A stretch of DNA of 64,000 nucleotides. Origin: Mycobacterium sp. PS03-16 (GTDB lineage: Bacteria > Actinomycetota > Actinomycetes > Mycobacteriales > Mycobacteriaceae). The position numbers were made by a program, and so were the translations under genes. Positions 44,036 through 52,813 of this stretch are shown one piece after another. Position 1 is the first letter of the stretch; every line of letters begins with the position of its first letter. A model generated the notes under the pieces. It ran no database searches, was not told the origin of the DNA, and worked only from the letters and a program-made list of their open reading frames with translations. The stretch is from assembly GCF_004570325.1 (NCBI RefSeq), contig NZ_SPQO01000013.1, positions 62,001-126,000 of the forward strand, read 5' to 3'.

Positions 44036-44950
44036 TTACTCGGCCCACGCGTCCGGTTGACGGCCGTCGAGATCGGTGAACCCGTACTCGCGGGCCAGCT
44101 GCGCGGAGGTGACCGACCGCTGGTTCCACCGCTGCCGCGCCGCGTCAGCGGCGATCGCGGCGATGCCGCGGCCGACGTAGCGGGGCGTCTCCGATTCGGC
44201 GAAGCCCGGCGGAGCGGTGGGATGGCCGGGACGGCCGGGGATCAGCGCGGTGCGCCAGGTGGCCTCGGTGACGCCGTAGTTGGCGAGCATCATCTCCGAG
44301 CGCAGCCAGCCCGGAGTGACCGCGACCGCCGTTGCGCCGTAGGGCGCGAGTTCATGCCCGTGGCTGAATGCCAGCCGGTTCACCGCGACCTTCGCCAGGT
44401 CATAGAACACCGAGAGGCGGTAGTGCGCCGCGTTGTATTCGGCCGTGCCGTCGGTGACCTCGACCAGCAGGCCACCCGGGCGGGAGACCAGCAGCGGTAG
44501 GAGGGAGTGCGAGGTGATCAGGTGGCTGTCGATGCCCAGCCGCAGGATGCGCAGGCCGTCGTCGAGGTCGTGGTCCCACATCGGACGACCCCATGTCGCC
44601 GGAGGGCCCTTGAGTGCCTCGGCGCCCCAGAGGTCGTTGACGAGGATGTCGATGTGCCCGTACTCGCGGCGCAGCCGATCGGACAGACCTCGGACCTGCC
44701 GAGCATCGAGGTGATCGACCTGGTGGGCGATGCCGCGGCCGCCGAGCTCGGAGGCGAGTTCGGCGGTGTCCTCGATGGTTTCCGGCCGGTCGTAGTCGGA
44801 GCCGGCGTTACCGGCGCGGCTGCTGCGTCCGGTGCACACGACGGTCGCGCCCGCCTCGCCGAGCGCGGCGGCGATGCCGCGCCCCGCGCCGCGGGTGGCT
44901 CCGGCGACGACGGCGATCCGGCCCTGTAGCGCGGGTGGCCGCGGATCCAT
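44036..44950 (-). CDS. Short-chain dehydrogenase/reductase, extended SDR type
   Basis: A 304-residue SDR: 'AVVAGATRGAGRGIAAALGEAGATVVCTGRS' (cofactor site), 'HIDILVNDLWGAE', 'EVTDGTAEYNAAHYRLSVFYDLAKVAVNRLA' with Y-x3-K, and 'VTPGWLRSEMM'. CATACT six bases before the ATG (44957-44962) suggests leaderless expression. It is divergent from the dienelactone hydrolase gene. Substrate unknown. Confidence 0.88.
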   Translation of the reverse strand: MDPRPPALQGRIAVVAGATRGAGRGIAAALGEAGATVVCTGRSSRAGNAGSDYDRPETIEDTAELASELGGRGIAHQVDHLDARQVRGLSDRLRREYGHIDILVNDLWGAEALKGPPATWGRPMWDHDLDDGLRILRLGIDSHLITSHSLLPLLVSRPGGLLVEVTDGTAEYNAAHYRLSVFYDLAKVAVNRLAFSHGHELAPYGATAVAVTPGWLRSEMMLANYGVTEATWRTALIPGRPGHPTAPPGFAESETPRYVGRGIAAIAADAARQRWNQRSVTSAQLAREYGFTDLDGRQPDAWAE

Positions 44951-45016
44951 GACGCGAGTATGGCGCGGCCGGGCATTCGGGGACGCCGCTTCGGCGGACG
45001 GCGCATACTCACGAAG

Positions 45017-45928
45017 GTGACTCCGCTACAGCGCTACATCGCCGAAGAGATCGCGACCGACCACGTCGACGGGCTGCTGTCACGCCGGGAAGCGATGCGC
45101 CGGTTGTCCCTGCTCGGATTCGGTACGGCGGCCGCGACGGCGTTGATCGCCGCCTGTGGGGACAACAGGCAGCCGGAGGTGGCGGCCCCGGTGACATCCA
45201 GCGATCCGGCCACCTCGAGCGCGCCGCCGCCCGGCTCGGAGAACGCGGTTCCCACCTCGCCGGTGACGTGGGCCGGGCCTCGCGGGGAACTGCAGGGCGC
45301 GTGGGCGCCGGCCGGGGATCCGCGCGGTGCGGTGTTGGTGATTCATGAGAACAAGGGACTCAACGACTACATCCGTTCCGTGGCTGGGCGGTTCGCCGGC
45401 GCCGGCTATTCCGCACTCGCGATCGATCTCCTGTCCGCGCAGGGCGGTACCGGGACCTTCACCGATCCGGCGGAGGCCACCGCGGCGCTGAGCAAGCTGC
45501 CGCCCGAGCAGGCCGTCGCCGACCTCAGGTCGGGGATCGACGAACTGGCCCGGCGAGTGCCCGACCGCAAGCTCGCGGCGGTGGGTTTCTGCATGGGCGG
45601 CGGGATGGTGTGGCGCCTGCTGGCGGCGGGGGAGCCGCGGCTGGCGGCCGCGGTGCCGTTCTACGGCCCGACTCCGGAGAACCCGGACTTCTCCGGATCC
45701 AAAGATGTTGCAGTTCTGGGAATCTACGCCGCGCAGGATCAGCGGGTGAATGCCACCGAGCCCGTCGCCCGGGCGGCGCTGGAGAAGGCCGGTCTGGACT
45801 TCGAACTGGTCACCGAGCCCGACGCCAACCACGCGTTCTTCAACGACACCGGCGAGCGGTACAACGCGGTCGCCGCCAATGACGCGTGGATTCGCGTGCA
45901 GGACTGGTTCAGCCGCTACGTCGCCTAG
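45017..45928 (+). CDS. Exported dienelactone hydrolase-family protein (Tat-type signal, lipobox)
   Basis: A 303-residue alpha/beta hydrolase. After a 25-residue N-region comes 'RRLSLLGFGTAAATALIAAC', a twin-Arg-like signal with a lipobox (LIAAC), then a Pro/Ser linker. The DLH core has 'VLVIHENKGLNDYIRSVAGRFAGAGY', the nucleophile in 'VGFCMGGGM' (Cys), 'IYAAQDQRV' (Asp) and 'ANHAFFND' (His). GTG 45017 is seven bases after CATACT, consistent with a leaderless start. Surface-anchored hydrolysis of lactones or esters is likely. Confidence 0.88.
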   Translation: MTPLQRYIAEEIATDHVDGLLSRREAMRRLSLLGFGTAAATALIAACGDNRQPEVAAPVTSSDPATSSAPPPGSENAVPTSPVTWAGPRGELQGAWAPAGDPRGAVLVIHENKGLNDYIRSVAGRFAGAGYSALAIDLLSAQGGTGTFTDPAEATAALSKLPPEQAVADLRSGIDELARRVPDRKLAAVGFCMGGGMVWRLLAAGEPRLAAAVPFYGPTPENPDFSGSKDVAVLGIYAAQDQRVNATEPVARAALEKAGLDFELVTEPDANHAFFNDTGERYNAVAANDAWIRVQDWFSRYVA

Positions 45929-45997
45929 CGCAACCGCACGCGCGCGACCGGACCCGAGTCCCCGACGGCGCCGTCGGTGCGTGAGGTTTGCGGGGCG

Positions 45998-47491
45998 CTA
46001 GTCATCGTCTTCACCCTCATCGTCCTCACCGTCGTTGTTGGTGGTGGTGAGGTAGCGGTGGGGGTGGTGGTTGTGGTTGATGCGGTGTTGGCCGGTGTCG
46101 AGGTGGGGTGGGGGGATCCATTCGGTGCGGCCGTTGTGGCGTTGGGTGGTGTAGCCGGTGTGTTCGATGAGGTGGTTGTCGGGGTGGCAGGCCAGGGCGA
46201 GGTCGGTGATGTCGGTGCGGCCGCCTTGGGCCCAGTCTTGTTGGGCGTGGTGGGCGTGGCAGTTGTAGAAGTTGGCGGTGCAGCCGGGGCGGGTGCAGCC
46301 GAGGTCGCGGGCGAATAGGGCGAGGCGTTGGGCGGTGGTGGCGCAGCGTTTGGCGCGGCCGAGGTAGAGGGGTTCTTCGGTGTGGTCGTCGAAGACGGCG
46401 AGGTAGTGGCGTGCGCCTGCGGCGTAGCGGATGAGGTCGCGGACGGGCAGGCGGGTGCCGCCGGCGGTGCGGGCGTAGCCGGCGGCTTTTTCCAGGTCGT
46501 CGAGGGTGGTGGTGACGACGATGCTGGCGGGTAGGCCGTGGCGGGTGCCCAGGGCGCCGGACGCCAACGCGAGCCGCAGGCCGGTTTTCAGCGCGTCGTA
46601 GTCGCGTTGGCTTTTGGTTTCGCGCTCCAGCCACGGCGGTATGGGGGCGTCGGGCGGGTCCGGCGGCGCTGGCTCGGACGGGGCCGGGTCGTCGGCCACG
46701 GTGTGATCCGGGTCGTCGTCGGTCACGGTGTGATCCGGCGCGCTGTCGACCGGTGGCGCTGGTTCGTCGACTGGCTCGTTGCTGCTGGTGCCGTTGGTGT
46801 TGCCGTTGTAGTGGGCGATGAGGGCGTCGAGGAGGGCGCGGCCTTCGGGGTCGAGCAGGCCGGTCAATGGGCTCATGCCGTCGCGTTGTTGGCGGCCGAT
46901 GCGGATGAAGCGTTTGCGTTGTTGTTCTTCGTAGTCGGGTTCGGCGCCGTCGGGGTCGATGCAGTCGAGGATCTGTTGGGCGGCGGCGCGTAGTTGGTCG
47001 GGGCCGAGCCGGGCGGCGAGGCGGGCCAGGGTGTTCTCGGTGTCGGTGCGGGTGGCGTGATCGGTCCAGCGGGGCAGTTCTTTGAGGAAGGTTTTGATGT
47101 GGCGGACGTGGGCGGGGCTGATGTCGCCGCGGGCCAGCGCAGCGGCGGTGGCGGCCATGTCGGGGTCGAGTTTCTCCCCGGTCAGGGTGTGGCGGGGTCC
47201 GAGGAGGGCGGCGTCGTTGATTCGGGCGGCGGCCGCGTCGGGGGCCAGGTGCAGCAGTTCGACCAGGACGTTTTTCGCTGAGGCGCCGTCGAAGTCGTGG
47301 TAGGTGAGGTTGTCGCGCAGGGCGGCGACCACGGTGTGGCCGAGGGCGTGTTGGCGGTTGAGGGCGCGTTCGTAGCGGGCGGCCAGGTGGCCGAGTTGGC
47401 GGCCGGTGAGGGTGTGGTAAGGCAGGGCGGCCAGGGCGTCGGTGGCGCGTTCGAACGCGCTCACCGTGGCGTCGACGTCCTCCCACTCCAT
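45998..47491 (-). CDS. 13E12-repeat family (DUF222) HNH endonuclease, SOS-controlled
   Basis: A 497-residue protein. The DUF222 helical domain fills residues 1-240 and is followed by an acidic/Pro-rich linker. A second part 'GLRLALASGALGTRHGLPASIVVTTTLDDLEKAAGYARTAGG' precedes the HNH domain 'CTRPGCTANFYNCHAHHAQQDWAQGGRTDITDLALACHPDNHLIEH'. The C-terminus is acidic. ATG 47491 is fixed by a perfect LexA box immediately upstream. Members of this family are DNA-damage-induced in M. tuberculosis; their target is unknown. The GT-rich look of 46000-47400 is the antisense of its codon bias. Confidence 0.9.
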   Translation of the reverse strand: MEWEDVDATVSAFERATDALAALPYHTLTGRQLGHLAARYERALNRQHALGHTVVAALRDNLTYHDFDGASAKNVLVELLHLAPDAAAARINDAALLGPRHTLTGEKLDPDMAATAAALARGDISPAHVRHIKTFLKELPRWTDHATRTDTENTLARLAARLGPDQLRAAAQQILDCIDPDGAEPDYEEQQRKRFIRIGRQQRDGMSPLTGLLDPEGRALLDALIAHYNGNTNGTSSNEPVDEPAPPVDSAPDHTVTDDDPDHTVADDPAPSEPAPPDPPDAPIPPWLERETKSQRDYDALKTGLRLALASGALGTRHGLPASIVVTTTLDDLEKAAGYARTAGGTRLPVRDLIRYAAGARHYLAVFDDHTEEPLYLGRAKRCATTAQRLALFARDLGCTRPGCTANFYNCHAHHAQQDWAQGGRTDITDLALACHPDNHLIEHTGYTTQRHNGRTEWIPPPHLDTGQHRINHNHHPHRYLTTTNNDGEDDEGEDDD

Positions 47492-47494
47492 GCC

Positions 47495-47510
47495 TCGAAC
47501 ACTAGTTCGA
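47495..47510. promoter_or_regulatory. LexA SOS box
   Basis: TCGAAC-ACTA-GTTCGA is a perfect inverted repeat matching the mycobacterial SOS consensus TCGAAC-N4-GTTCGA; symmetry extends to 20 bp (47493-47512). It lies 3 bp before the 13E12 ATG. Confidence 0.9.
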
Positions 47511-47590
47511 GGGTCCGACAAAACCGGGCCGCCGAGTGACTACAGGAACCAAAGTGAGACAGGATTTTTCGCCACATCACCCGCGGGCGA

Positions 47591-47649
47591 CGAGCGTGCG
47601 CAGAATGCCGCGAAACACCGGCGTGTCGAGGATCAAACACGCACGCTCG
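47591..47649. repeat. Intergenic inverted repeat between 13E12 gene and helD
   Basis: CGAGCGTGCG (47591-47600) and CGCACGCTCG (47640-47649) are perfect 10-bp arms around a 39-nt spacer. The rest of the 47522-47730 gap shows no convincing ORF. Confidence 0.5.
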
Positions 47650-47731
47650 CGCGGATAGGGAAGAGGCAGGGATAATGGGAGTCAACGAGGCGGTGACTGC
47701 CTGTACCCACCCTCATTTTATCGCGCACCCC

Positions 47732-47750
47732 GGGGCTTGCGGCAAGGCCG
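47732..47750 (+). promoter_or_regulatory. Rifamycin-associated element (RAE) upstream of helD
   Basis: GGGGCTTGCGGCAAGGCCG matches the actinobacterial RAE (GGGGCTTGCGGCAAGGCCC-type) in all but the last base. It is the core of a larger palindrome (47726-47755). A TTTTAT -10 at 47716-47721, with TGACTG at 47694-47699, places the RAE in the early transcribed region. Such elements precede rifamycin-inducible genes. Confidence 0.75.
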
Positions 47751-47816
47751 GGGTGCTGCTGCACAATCGCTGACCTCGACCGATACGCGGCCGAGGCGAT
47801 CAAGACCAGGGAGCAC

Positions 47817-50030
47817 ATGCCCACAAGCGACCACCACGCCGAACTGCAGTCCGAACAGGACTACGTGACCGAGCTGTATGCGCGCCTCGACGCCGAACGT
47901 GCGCGCCTCACGGGTCGGCACAGCGCGGCGCTGCGCACCACCATCGACGCCCAGGACGGCGGAACGCTCGTCGCGCGCGACGCCGAGGTCCGGGCAGCGA
48001 CCGACGGCCTCAAGCGCCTCGACATCGCCGACAACGGGCTTTGCTTCGGTCGGCTCGACAGCCTTGCCGGGGAGCACCTTTACATCGGACGCATCGGTCT
48101 GTCCGACGACCACCACGAGACCCTGCTGCTCGACTGGCGGGCCCCGGTGGCGCGCGCGTTCTACACCGCCACCGGCGCGAATCCGGAAGGCATGCGCCGG
48201 CGACGCCAATTTCGGACCCGCGGGCGGAGGGTGCTCGACTTCACCGACGAGATTCTCGGCCGCCCCGACGGTGCGGACGCCGACGGGCAGCCCGACGGGT
48301 CCAGCGACGCCGCCCTGCTCGCGGCGGTCAACGCGCCGCGCGGCGAGGGCATGCGCGACATCGTCGCGACCATCCAGGCCGAGCAGGACCGCATCATCCG
48401 GCTCGACCATCCGGGCGTGCTGGTCATCGAGGGCGGACCGGGCACCGGTAAGACCGTCGTCGCCCTGCACCGCGTCGCCTACCTGCTGTACACCCAGCGC
48501 AAGCGTTTCGAAACCCACGGTGTGCTCGTGGTCGGGCCGAATCCCGCGTTCCTCAACCACATCAGCCGGGTGCTGCCCTCGCTCGGCGAATCCGACGTGG
48601 TCTTCACCACCGTCGGCGATCTGGTCCCCGGTATGCGCGTCACTGCCGAGGACGCGCCGGAAGTGGCTCGGATCAAGGGTTCTCGGGACATCCTCGGCGT
48701 ACTGTCGGCGGCGGTCGCCGACCGTCAGCGCCAGCCCGAAGAGCCGATGCCGATCGAACTCAACGACGTGACCGTCCGCATCGACGCCCCGACCGCCGAG
48801 TGGGCCATCCAGGAAGCGCGCGACAGCGGCCTGCCGCACAACGAGGCCCGCGACGTCTTCGCCGACATCGTGACCTACGTGCTCAGCGAGCGGGCGGTCG
48901 CCCGGGTCGGGAAGGGCTGGTTGACCCGCGAGGACGGCAACGCCTGGGAGGAGGTGCGGTCCGACCTAATCGAGGAGATCGCCGACAACGCCGGCTTCAT
49001 CGCCGCGCTCGACGAACTGTGGCCCGTGCTGACCCCGCAGCAACTGCTGGCGTCGCTGTACGAATCCCACGACCGGTTGAAGGCCGCGGGCGCCGATGCC
49101 GCACTGTGGCGGGAGGACGGCGAGGCGTGGACCGTATCCGACGTGCCGCTGCTCGACGAGCTCGTCGACCTGCTGGGCCGGCATGGGCCCACTGACGCGG
49201 CCGCGGAGCGGGAACGGCTCGAGGAGGCCGCCTACGCCGAGGGTGTGCTGGACCTGATGGTCGACCGCGAGGACCTGATGGACGACGAGGACCGGCTGCT
49301 CGCCAGCGACCTCATCTACGGCGAAGAGCTGGCGGAGCGCTTCGAGGAGCGCGACACCCGCGACGTCGCGGAACGCGCGGCGGCCGACCGGGATTGGACC
49401 TACGGGCACATCGTGGTCGACGAGGCGCAGGAGCTCTCCGAGATGGACTGGCGGGTGCTGATGCGCCGCTGTCCCGGCCGGTCGTTCACCGTCGTCGGCG
49501 ATCTCGCACAGCGCCGCTCCGCCGCAGGCGCGACCTCATGGGATGAGATGCTCGAACCGTACGTGCCCGGGCGCTGGCTGTACCGGACGCTGACGGTGAA
49601 CTACCGCACCCCGGCGGAGATCATGACCGTCGCCGCCGCGCTGCTTCGTGAGTTCGCCCCCGGCGCAACGCCTCCGGACTCGGTCCGCGCGTGCGGGGTA
49701 CAGCCGTGGGCCCGGCAGGTCACCGAGAACGAACTGGCTACCGCCATCGAGGCGTTCGTCGACGACGAAGCCCGCCGGGAGGGCACCAGCGTGGTGATCG
49801 GGCCACCCGGGTTCCCGGGCACGGTAGCGCCCGCGGACACCAAGGGCCTGGAGTTCGACGCGGTCCTGGTGGTCGCGCCGGAACAGATCCTGGCCGACGG
49901 GCCGCGCGGGGCGGCCGAACTGTACGTCGCGCTCACCCGCGCCACCCAGCGCCTCGGCGTCCTGCACCTCGGTCCGCTGCCGCAGGCGCTGGCCGGGATG
50001 GCCGGCGCGGGCACACCGGCGCGGGCCTGA
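47817..50030 (+). CDS. helD: HelD/HelR RNA polymerase-recycling ATPase
   Basis: A 737-residue UvrD-like SF1 protein, the size of mycobacterial HelD. The N-terminal antiparallel coil ('EQDYVTELYARLDAERARL') inserts into the RNAP secondary channel. Walker A is IEGGPGTGKTVVALHR, Walker B 'IVVDEAQELSEMDW', with 'VVGDLAQR' and 'VALTRATQRLG'. The acidic primary-channel loop is 'LDLMVDREDLMDDEDRL'. HelD removes stalled or DNA-bound RNA polymerase; the M. abscessus form (HelR) also displaces rifamycins. An RAE lies 67 bp upstream, pointing to drug-responsive expression. Confidence 0.93.
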   Translation: MPTSDHHAELQSEQDYVTELYARLDAERARLTGRHSAALRTTIDAQDGGTLVARDAEVRAATDGLKRLDIADNGLCFGRLDSLAGEHLYIGRIGLSDDHHETLLLDWRAPVARAFYTATGANPEGMRRRRQFRTRGRRVLDFTDEILGRPDGADADGQPDGSSDAALLAAVNAPRGEGMRDIVATIQAEQDRIIRLDHPGVLVIEGGPGTGKTVVALHRVAYLLYTQRKRFETHGVLVVGPNPAFLNHISRVLPSLGESDVVFTTVGDLVPGMRVTAEDAPEVARIKGSRDILGVLSAAVADRQRQPEEPMPIELNDVTVRIDAPTAEWAIQEARDSGLPHNEARDVFADIVTYVLSERAVARVGKGWLTREDGNAWEEVRSDLIEEIADNAGFIAALDELWPVLTPQQLLASLYESHDRLKAAGADAALWREDGEAWTVSDVPLLDELVDLLGRHGPTDAAAERERLEEAAYAEGVLDLMVDREDLMDDEDRLLASDLIYGEELAERFEERDTRDVAERAAADRDWTYGHIVVDEAQELSEMDWRVLMRRCPGRSFTVVGDLAQRRSAAGATSWDEMLEPYVPGRWLYRTLTVNYRTPAEIMTVAAALLREFAPGATPPDSVRACGVQPWARQVTENELATAIEAFVDDEARREGTSVVIGPPGFPGTVAPADTKGLEFDAVLVVAPEQILADGPRGAAELYVALTRATQRLGVLHLGPLPQALAGMAGAGTPARA

Positions 50031-50954
50031 TCACAGCGCGGGTAGCACCTCGGCGGCCAACCGCTCCAGCTGCTCGCGGTCCTCGGCGACCGTCGCGCCG
50101 AGGGGGTTGCACAGCACCATCTCGGCGCCGGCGTCGATGACCGCGCGCAGGCCGTCGGCCACCTGCTCGGGCGGGCCGGACACCGGCACCGCCTCGATGC
50201 CCGCCATGGCACCGTAGAAGTCGTGCAGCCCGGCGAGCACCCGCTCGCGCGCCCGCGTGGGGTCGTCGTCGATCATCAGATACACCCGCTTGCCGATCGT
50301 GAAATCGGCTGCGGCGACGCCTTGTTCGTCGATCTCGCGACGCACGGTGCGTACCGCCTCGGCGAATTGCTCGGTGTTCGACGAGCCGGCGCCCAGGAAC
50401 GCGTCGCCGTGGCGGACCGCGCGGGCGAGCGCGGCAGGGGCGTTGGCGCCGAACCAGATCGGCGGATGCGGGCGCTGCACCGGCTTGGGTGCGATCGGCA
50501 GGTCGTCGACGTCACGGAAGCGGCCGTGGAATGTCACGCGCGGATCGTCGGACCACGCCGCCTTCATCAACGCCAAACCCTCGGTGAAGTAGCCGACGAA
50601 GGTCTCGGGCGCCACCCCGAACGCCGCGAACTTGCGCCGGCCGCCGCCCGGTGCGATCCCCAGGTCCAAGCGGCCGTGGCTGAGCCGGTCGACGGCGGTG
50701 GCCGACGCGGCCAGCTGCAGCGGGTCGTGCAACGAGGACACCAGCACGCCGACGCCCAGCCGCAGGCGGGTGGTGCTGGCCGCAGCCCAGGCGAGCATCT
50801 CCAGCGGGGCGATCACCGGGGTGGGACCGATGGGTTGCTCCAGCACCCAGCCGCCGTGGAAGCCGAGCGCCTCGGCACGCACCAGGTAGTCACGCACCCC
50901 GTCGGCGTCGAAGCCGTCGACGTCACGCTGGGGAATCGAGATCGAGAACCTCAC
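50031..50954 (-). CDS. LLM-class F420-dependent oxidoreductase
   Basis: A 307-residue luciferase-like TIM-barrel protein: 'RFSISIPQRDVDGFDADG', 'YLVRAEALGFHGGWVLEQP', 'LRLGVGVLVSSLHDPLQLAASATAVDRLSHGRLDLGIAPGGGRR' and 'PIWFGANAPAALARAVRHGDAFLG'. It reduces an unknown substrate with F420H2, or uses flavin. GTG 50954 is the start giving the family N-terminus. Its stop abuts the helD stop with no spacer. Confidence 0.88.
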   Translation of the reverse strand: MRFSISIPQRDVDGFDADGVRDYLVRAEALGFHGGWVLEQPIGPTPVIAPLEMLAWAAASTTRLRLGVGVLVSSLHDPLQLAASATAVDRLSHGRLDLGIAPGGGRRKFAAFGVAPETFVGYFTEGLALMKAAWSDDPRVTFHGRFRDVDDLPIAPKPVQRPHPPIWFGANAPAALARAVRHGDAFLGAGSSNTEQFAEAVRTVRREIDEQGVAAADFTIGKRVYLMIDDDPTRARERVLAGLHDFYGAMAGIEAVPVSGPPEQVADGLRAVIDAGAEMVLCNPLGATVAEDREQLERLAAEVLPAL

Positions 50955-51012
50955 GCGATCACGGTACGGCGGCGCCCCCGGCCGGTTCCCGCGCGTCGGT
51001 AGTCTCGGTGAC

Positions 51013-52800
51013 ATGTTCGCTTTCCTGCCTGGCATCCCCGGTCCCGACGATGTGCGCGCCCTGGTCCGGCGGGTCGACACCGCCCGACACAAGGGCGTTC
51101 CGAACGGGGTCGTGCTCGAACTCGATCTGATGTCGGTGCCGCCCGAGACGGCCGGCTTCGATCCGTTGGCGATCATTTCGACCGGCGGCCGGCCGATGGT
51201 GCTGCGCCAGGCCGTCGCGGCGATCCACCGGGCGAAGGACGACGACCGGGTGGCGGGCCTGATCGCCCGCGTGCAGCTCACCGCGGCCCCCACCGCGCCG
51301 GTACAGGAACTGCGCGACGCCATCGCGGCGTTCAGCGCCGTCAAACCGTCGGTGGCCTGGGCCGAGACGTATCCCGGCACCCAGTCGTACTACCTGGCGT
51401 CCGCGTTTCGCGAGGTGTGGATGCAGCCGTCGGGCACCGTGGGCCTCGTCGGCTTCGCCACCAGCGCGCTGTTCCTGCGGGACGCCCTGGACAAGGCGGG
51501 TATCGAGGCGCAGTTCGTCGCCCGTGGTGAATACAAGTCCGCGGCAAACCTTTTCACGCAGGACCGCTACACCGAACCGCACCGCGAGGCCGACGAGCGG
51601 CTGATCCGGAGCCTGCAGGAGCAGGTGCTGGCCGCGGTCGCGGAATCCCGCAAGCTCGACGCCGCGGCGGTCGACGCGCTGGCCGACCAGGCGCCGCTGC
51701 TGCGGGACGCCGCGGTCAGCGGGGGACTGGTCGACCGCATCGGATTCCGCGACGAGGCCTACGCCCGCATCGGTGAACTCGTTGGCTCGAAAGGCATTTC
51801 ACCCGAAACCGGCAGCGCGGACAGCGAGGACGCCCCGCCGCGGCTGTACCTGTCGCGGTACGCCCGCGCAACGGCGCCCGGATCCGGACCGTCGATCCCC
51901 GGCCGCAAGGGCAAGCCCACCGTCGCGGTGGTGACGTTGCACGGTCCGATCGTCAGCGGGCGCGGCGGTCCCGGTGTGCTGCCGCTGGGCGGTTCGAGCG
52001 CGGGCGGCGACACCATCGCCGCGGCGCTGCGGGAGGCCGCCGCCGACGAGGACGTGTCGGCCATCGTGCTGCGGGTGGAGAGCCCGGGCGGCTCGGTCAC
52101 CGGGTCGGAGACCATCTGGCGTGAGGTGCTGCGGGCGAGGGAGAGCGGGACGCCGGTGGTGGCGTCGATGGGCGCGGTCGCCGCGTCGGGCGGGTACTAC
52201 GTGTCGATGGGCGCCGACGCCATCGTCGCCAACGCCGGCACCATCACCGGATCGATCGGTGTGGTGACCGGCAAGCTGGTGGCCCGTGAACTCAAGGACC
52301 GGCTCGGTGTCGGCTCGGATTCGGTGCGCACCAACGCCAATGCCGACGCGTGGTCGCCCAACGCGCCGTTCACCGACGAACAGCAGGCCCATGTCGAGGC
52401 CGAGGCCGACCTGTTCTACAACGACTTCGTCGAACGCGTCGCCGCGGGCCGCGGCCTGACCGTCGAGCAGGTCGGCGACGTCGCCCGCGGACGGGTGTGG
52501 ACCGGTGCCGACGCCAAGGCGCACGGTCTGGTCGACGAACTCGGCGGTCTGCGCACGGCGGTCGAGCGGGCCAAGGTGCTCGCCGGCCTGGACGCCCACG
52601 CCGACGTCCGCATCGTCAGCTACCCCGGGTCGTCGCTGCTGGAGATGCTGCGGCCGAAGCCGTCGTCCCAGCCGGCCGCGGCGTCACTGCCCGACGCGCT
52701 GGGCGCGGTGGTGGGTCGGTCGGTGCTGGGCCTGATCGACCAGGCCGAGCGGTCGCTGAGCGGCGTCACCGCGCTGTGGCTGGGCGACTACCGCTTCTGA
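51013..52800 (+). CDS. sppA: Signal peptide peptidase SppA (long, 67K type)
   Basis: A 595-residue protease with two SppA domains (Rv0724-like). Domain 1 has the catalytic Lys in 'VARGEYKSAANLF'; domain 2 has the Ser in 'MGAVAASGGYYVSMGADAIVAN'. It digests leftover signal peptides. No clear N-terminal TM anchor is present. Start ATG 51013 is seven bases after TAGTCT (51000-51005), implying a leaderless mRNA. It opens the Rv0724-Rv0737-like block. Confidence 0.92.
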   Translation: MFAFLPGIPGPDDVRALVRRVDTARHKGVPNGVVLELDLMSVPPETAGFDPLAIISTGGRPMVLRQAVAAIHRAKDDDRVAGLIARVQLTAAPTAPVQELRDAIAAFSAVKPSVAWAETYPGTQSYYLASAFREVWMQPSGTVGLVGFATSALFLRDALDKAGIEAQFVARGEYKSAANLFTQDRYTEPHREADERLIRSLQEQVLAAVAESRKLDAAAVDALADQAPLLRDAAVSGGLVDRIGFRDEAYARIGELVGSKGISPETGSADSEDAPPRLYLSRYARATAPGSGPSIPGRKGKPTVAVVTLHGPIVSGRGGPGVLPLGGSSAGGDTIAAALREAAADEDVSAIVLRVESPGGSVTGSETIWREVLRARESGTPVVASMGAVAASGGYYVSMGADAIVANAGTITGSIGVVTGKLVARELKDRLGVGSDSVRTNANADAWSPNAPFTDEQQAHVEAEADLFYNDFVERVAAGRGLTVEQVGDVARGRVWTGADAKAHGLVDELGGLRTAVERAKVLAGLDAHADVRIVSYPGSSLLEMLRPKPSSQPAAASLPDALGAVVGRSVLGLIDQAERSLSGVTALWLGDYRF

Positions 52801-52813
52801 CTATCCGCGCGGG

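Noticed and set aside
45961-45980. Palindrome CCGACGGCGCCGTCGG after the dienelactone hydrolase gene
   Set aside because: Perfect but with no loop and no U-run; a GC-rich chance palindrome is as likely as a terminator.
46026-47486. GT-rich, repeat-like stretch with long frames on the plus strand
   Set aside because: It is the antisense of the 13E12 gene and reflects its codon bias (CAC/ACC-rich), not a tandem repeat.
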